Part shown: one piece after another, positions 44,888 through 47,403 of the stretch
Layout: every line of letters begins with the position of its first letter
How positions within the stretch are numbered: the stretch's first letter is position 1
Origin: Deltaproteobacteria bacterium
GTDB taxonomy: Bacteria > Myxococcota_A > Polyangia > Haliangiales > Haliangiaceae
Direction: 5' to 3'
DNA length: 47,403 nt
Assembly: GCA_013812655.1 (NCBI GenBank)
Contig: JACCTC010000107.1
Coordinates: forward strand, 1 to 47,403
Notes under the pieces: generated by a model
The model's input: only the letters and a program-made list of their open reading frames with translations
Database searches by the model: none
Told to the model about the DNA's origin: nothing
Position numbers and translations under genes: made by a program

Positions 44888-46366
44888 TCAGCAGCGGACG
44901 CGAAGCTCGAACCAGAAGGTCGTGAGCCCCGCCTCGCAGCGCACGCCGACCCTGCCATCGTGGGCGAGCGCCACCGAACGCACGATCGCGAGGCCGAGGC
45001 CAGAGCCGCCCGCCGATGTACGCGTCGAGTAGAAGCGGTCCCACACCCGGCGCTGCGCGTGCGCCGAGAGGGCAGGCCCGTGGTTCAGCACGCTGACCCG
45101 GAGGCTGTCGTGGCGGCGGTCGATCACGACGCGCACCGGGGTCTCCGGATCCGCGTGTTGGGTGGCGTTCGCGACGAGGTTCTCGATTGCGGCGTCGAGC
45201 AGCAGCGCCTTGCCATCGACGATCGGGTTGCCTGAAGAGACGACCTCGACGGGCACCGGCCACGGGCGCTCCGCACACGCGCCGGCAAGCCCGGCGACGT
45301 CGACCGGCAGCGCGACGGTGCGGTCGTCCTCGACGCGGGCGAGCTCGAGCAACCGCGACACGATGCGATCGAGGCGCGCGGTGTCGTCGATGATCATCGC
45401 GAGAAACCGGTCGCGCGCGTCGCGCTCGTCGACGGCCCCGTCTCGCAGCAGCTCGGCGGCGCCGCGGATGCCGGCGAGCGGGTTCTTGAGCTCGTGGCTG
45501 ATGTCGGCGGCGAGCGTGCGCGCGTCGCGGGCGCGGCGCTCGAGCTCCTCGGTCATCGCGCCGACCGCGCGGGCGAGCTGGCCGATCTCGTCCGCACGCT
45601 CGCCGAGCCGATCACGCCCGGCGCTCTCCGCCGGCTGGCGCGCGGCGATTCGCTGGGCGCGCCGGGTCAGCTTGCCGAGCGGGCGGGCGATCGTCGTCGC
45701 GAGCACGAGCGAGAGCAGGGCGGTGATTCCGAGGGTGAGCAGCAGCACGCGGACGAGCCACGTCCGCAGCTCGTAGAGGTGGAGCTTGACGTCGTGTGTC
45801 GATCGCGTCACGTAGATGGCGCCCTCGACCTTGCCGGCGCGAACGAGAGGCAGCGCCGCAAATAGATACACGCGGTCCTGGTTGCTCCACAGCCGCGTCG
45901 CCGAGCCATAGCGCCCCGCGAGTGCCTGCTGGACCTCGCGGCGGCTGGCGACGTCGATCGCCTCGGGTGCCGATGGGGCACGCCGCGGCGAGGTCCCGCC
46001 GAGGAGCTGTGGGACCGGACGCTCGGCGCCCTCGGGCGGGCCGCCACGATGCGAGTCGGCGACCACAGCGCCGGTCGCGTCGAGGATCCGGATCCGCGTG
46101 CGAGTATCGCGGGCGGCGACCCGGAGCACGGCCTCGCGGCGCGCCGCCGGCACCTCGGGGTCGGCGATCACGAGGGCACGCACGAGCTGCGCCTGGTGGA
46201 TCATGTCTGCCTCGAGCGCGGACAGCAGCTGCGCCTCGTGCATCTCGGCGAACGCGATGCCGGCGAGCGGGACGACCGCGACGATCGCGTTGACGAGCAG
46301 CAGCCGGTACCGGATCCGCGCGAGGTGGCGCGCGAACCGCTTAACCGCAGCGATAACCGACGCCAT
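44888..46366 (-). CDS. Membrane sensor histidine kinase
   Basis: A 492-residue classical sensor. Membrane helix 1 at about 20-40, an exported sensor of about 160 residues, helix 2 at about 203-225, HAMP (226-280), phosphoacceptor His291 in ADISHELKNPLAG, N-box IENLVANATQHA and GGSGLGLAIVRS. The sensor is of the CreC/ChvG-like kind (GRYGSATRLWSNQDRVYLFA). ATG 46366 lies inside the last codons of the response regulator gene (26-base overlap), an unusually long coupling; the next sensible start would remove the basic N-terminus. Partner of the regulator at 46341-47018. Confidence 0.94.
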   Translation of the reverse strand: MASVIAAVKRFARHLARIRYRLLLVNAIVAVVPLAGIAFAEMHEAQLLSALEADMIHQAQLVRALVIADPEVPAARREAVLRVAARDTRTRIRILDATGAVVADSHRGGPPEGAERPVPQLLGGTSPRRAPSAPEAIDVASRREVQQALAGRYGSATRLWSNQDRVYLFAALPLVRAGKVEGAIYVTRSTHDVKLHLYELRTWLVRVLLLTLGITALLSLVLATTIARPLGKLTRRAQRIAARQPAESAGRDRLGERADEIGQLARAVGAMTEELERRARDARTLAADISHELKNPLAGIRGAAELLRDGAVDERDARDRFLAMIIDDTARLDRIVSRLLELARVEDDRTVALPVDVAGLAGACAERPWPVPVEVVSSGNPIVDGKALLLDAAIENLVANATQHADPETPVRVVIDRRHDSLRVSVLNHGPALSAHAQRRVWDRFYSTRTSAGGSGLGLAIVRSVALAHDGRVGVRCEAGLTTFWFELRVRC

Positions 46367-47018
46367 GGACCGTCTCGATGACATCGGCGCCGGCGGCCAC
46401 AAGCTTCGCGCGCAGGTTGCGGACGTGGGTGTCGATCGTCCGCTCGCTGATGTGGTGATCGTCACCGTAGACCGTCGCGATCAGCTGGCCGCGCGACAGC
46501 ACGCGCCCGCGATGCAACGCGAGGGTCGCGAGCAAGCGCAGCTCGGTCGCGGTCACCACGAGCGGCACTTCGGCGACGCAGACCGCGTGGCGATCGCGAT
46601 CGATCGTGACCGGGCCGATCGCGAGGATCGGCTGGGCGGCGGGGACCGGCTCGGGCGGCGCGGTGCGGCGCAGGACGGCGGCGACCCGGGCGACCAGCTC
46701 GCGTGGCGAGAACGGCTTGGTCAGGTAATCGTCGGCGCCGAGCTCGAGGCCGAGCACGCGATCCATCTCCTCGCTGCGTGACGACAGGAACACGATGGGT
46801 ACGCGGCCAGTGGCACGGAGCCGCCGGCACAGCGAGAGCCCATCGAGCTCCGGCATCAGCACGTCGAGAACGACGAGGTCGATGCCGCCGCGCTGCAGCC
46901 GGTCGTAGGCAACGATGCCATCGACCGCGAGCTCGACCGCGTGACCGGCACGCGCGAGCGCGAACCGAGCAACCTCGCGGATGTGCGCGTCGTCATCGAC
47001 CACGAGCACGGACGCCAT
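46341..47018 (-). CDS. OmpR-family response regulator
   Basis: A 225-residue regulator: receiver domain 1-115 with Asp9/Asp10, phosphoacceptor Asp52 in VLDVLMPELDG and Lys101 in LTKPF; winged helix about 130-225 ending TVHGVGYRCG, the usual OmpR-type end. It starts three bases after the stop of the preceding gene and overlaps the histidine kinase gene by 26 bases. Its targets are not evident. Confidence 0.95.
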   Translation of the reverse strand: MASVLVVDDDAHIREVARFALARAGHAVELAVDGIVAYDRLQRGGIDLVVLDVLMPELDGLSLCRRLRATGRVPIVFLSSRSEEMDRVLGLELGADDYLTKPFSPRELVARVAAVLRRTAPPEPVPAAQPILAIGPVTIDRDRHAVCVAEVPLVVTATELRLLATLALHRGRVLSRGQLIATVYGDDHHISERTIDTHVRNLRAKLVAAGADVIETVHGVGYRCG

Positions 47019-47021
47019 GGT

Positions 47022-47403
47022 TCAGGAACGCTCGCCGGCGGACGTGTTATTCCATTCCCCTGGCCCGGCGCCGCCCTCGAGGAGGGCCTGATAGGCGAAC
47101 AGCTCGCCGAGGCCCTCGACGCGGTCGACCAGCTCGCGGACCAGCTCTCCGGAGCTGTGCGCGATCGCCGGTTGCAGCCGGACCAGCTCGGCCTGAGTGA
47201 CGAGCTGGGCGATCAGCTCGTGAACCTCGTCGAGCTCCGCGCGATAGCGCTCGCGGAGTGCGCGGAGCTGGCCGAGGGTCCGGACGCGAAGCAGGGTCGT
47301 CGCGGCCGCGGTCGTCGCGCCGCGGTCGGTGAGCTCGCGGGCACGCGCCGCGGCGGCGGCCGGATCGAAGTCGGGACGCGCGAGCACGCGATCGAGATCG
47401 GCG
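47022..47403 (-). CDS. Helical protein of unknown function (5' cut by window edge)
   Basis: The frame is open to the window end (ADLDR then VLARPDFDPAAAAARAREL), so the true start is outside; a GTG at 47387 is in frame but need not be the start. The visible 126 residues are almost all helical, with heptad-like stretches (LRALRERYRAELDEVHELIA), ending AGERS. No family recognised. It is three bases upstream of the response regulator and so heads or belongs to the same signalling operon. Confidence 0.7.
   Translation of the reverse strand, partial: ADLDRVLARPDFDPAAAAARARELTDRGATTAAATTLLRVRTLGQLRALRERYRAELDEVHELIAQLVTQAELVRLQPAIAHSSGELVRELVDRVEGLGELFAYQALLEGGAGPGEWNNTSAGERS

Overview
The window reads like a chromosome segment of a predatory or fruiting-type delta-proteobacterium (Myxococcota, probably the Polyangia/Kofleriaceae side). 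The signs are very high GC, four intact Ser/Thr protein kinases plus one kinase remnant in 47 kb, a four-PAS hybrid histidine kinase, many small lipoproteins, and a eukaryote/archaeal-type prolyl-tRNA synthetase. This lineage call is inferred from gene content. No rRNA, tRNA or CRISPR array was seen.

Layout. 1-6123: the end of a protein carrying repeated DE-x-T-R motifs, a WD40-type kinase, then a DGQHR-domain protein and an eight-cysteine YkgJ-type protein. 6229-8587: a small outer-membrane barrel protein, then rpsB-tsf with leader hairpins and a terminator. 8675-11634: an accessory patch with two Uma2-type endonuclease genes, a secreted unknown, a kinase remnant and a 30-base direct repeat at both edges. 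11722-16021: proS and a large orphan hybrid kinase. 20547-16066 (minus): a kinase translationally coupled to a hydroxyacid-oxoacid transhydrogenase and a thioesterase. 20619-23981: pyrH-frr followed by a tail-anchored kinase; the usual rpsB-tsf-pyrH-frr order is split here by about 12 kb. 24003-29511: GNAT, a degenerate Nudix protein, a lamin-tail-like protein, two SDR reductases, nrdR, a lipoprotein and queE. 29597-32110: a three-part acyltransferase/SGNH/PPC protein.

32111-35661 is a decayed and probably transferred zone. It holds no convincing gene for about 530 bases, then a lipoprotein, then a 1-Cys peroxiredoxin pseudogene broken by a 134-bp inversion that can be undone exactly in silico. 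After that comes a complete tripartite HipBST toxin-antitoxin operon. Its three TATCC-N6-GGATA operators are centred exactly 71 bp apart, one inside hipB.

35720-43294: a membrane protein, a kinase with NRD in place of HRD and a TPR protein (minus). Divergent from these are a GHKL ATPase and a membrane protein with two STAS-like plus zinc-ribbon modules, which look like a membrane-bound partner-switching pair, then a NOTUM/pectinacetylesterase-type lipoprotein. 47403-43340 (minus): one signalling operon of an unknown helical protein, an OmpR regulator, a histidine kinase, a small membrane protein and an FHA-GGDEF diguanylate cyclase.

Across the window, about nineteen genes that head transcription units have a TA-N3-T hexamer ending only 6-13 bases before the start codon and usually no Shine-Dalgarno. 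Operon-internal genes and the translation-factor genes more often have one. This suggests widespread leaderless or near-leaderless transcripts and was used to choose several starts.
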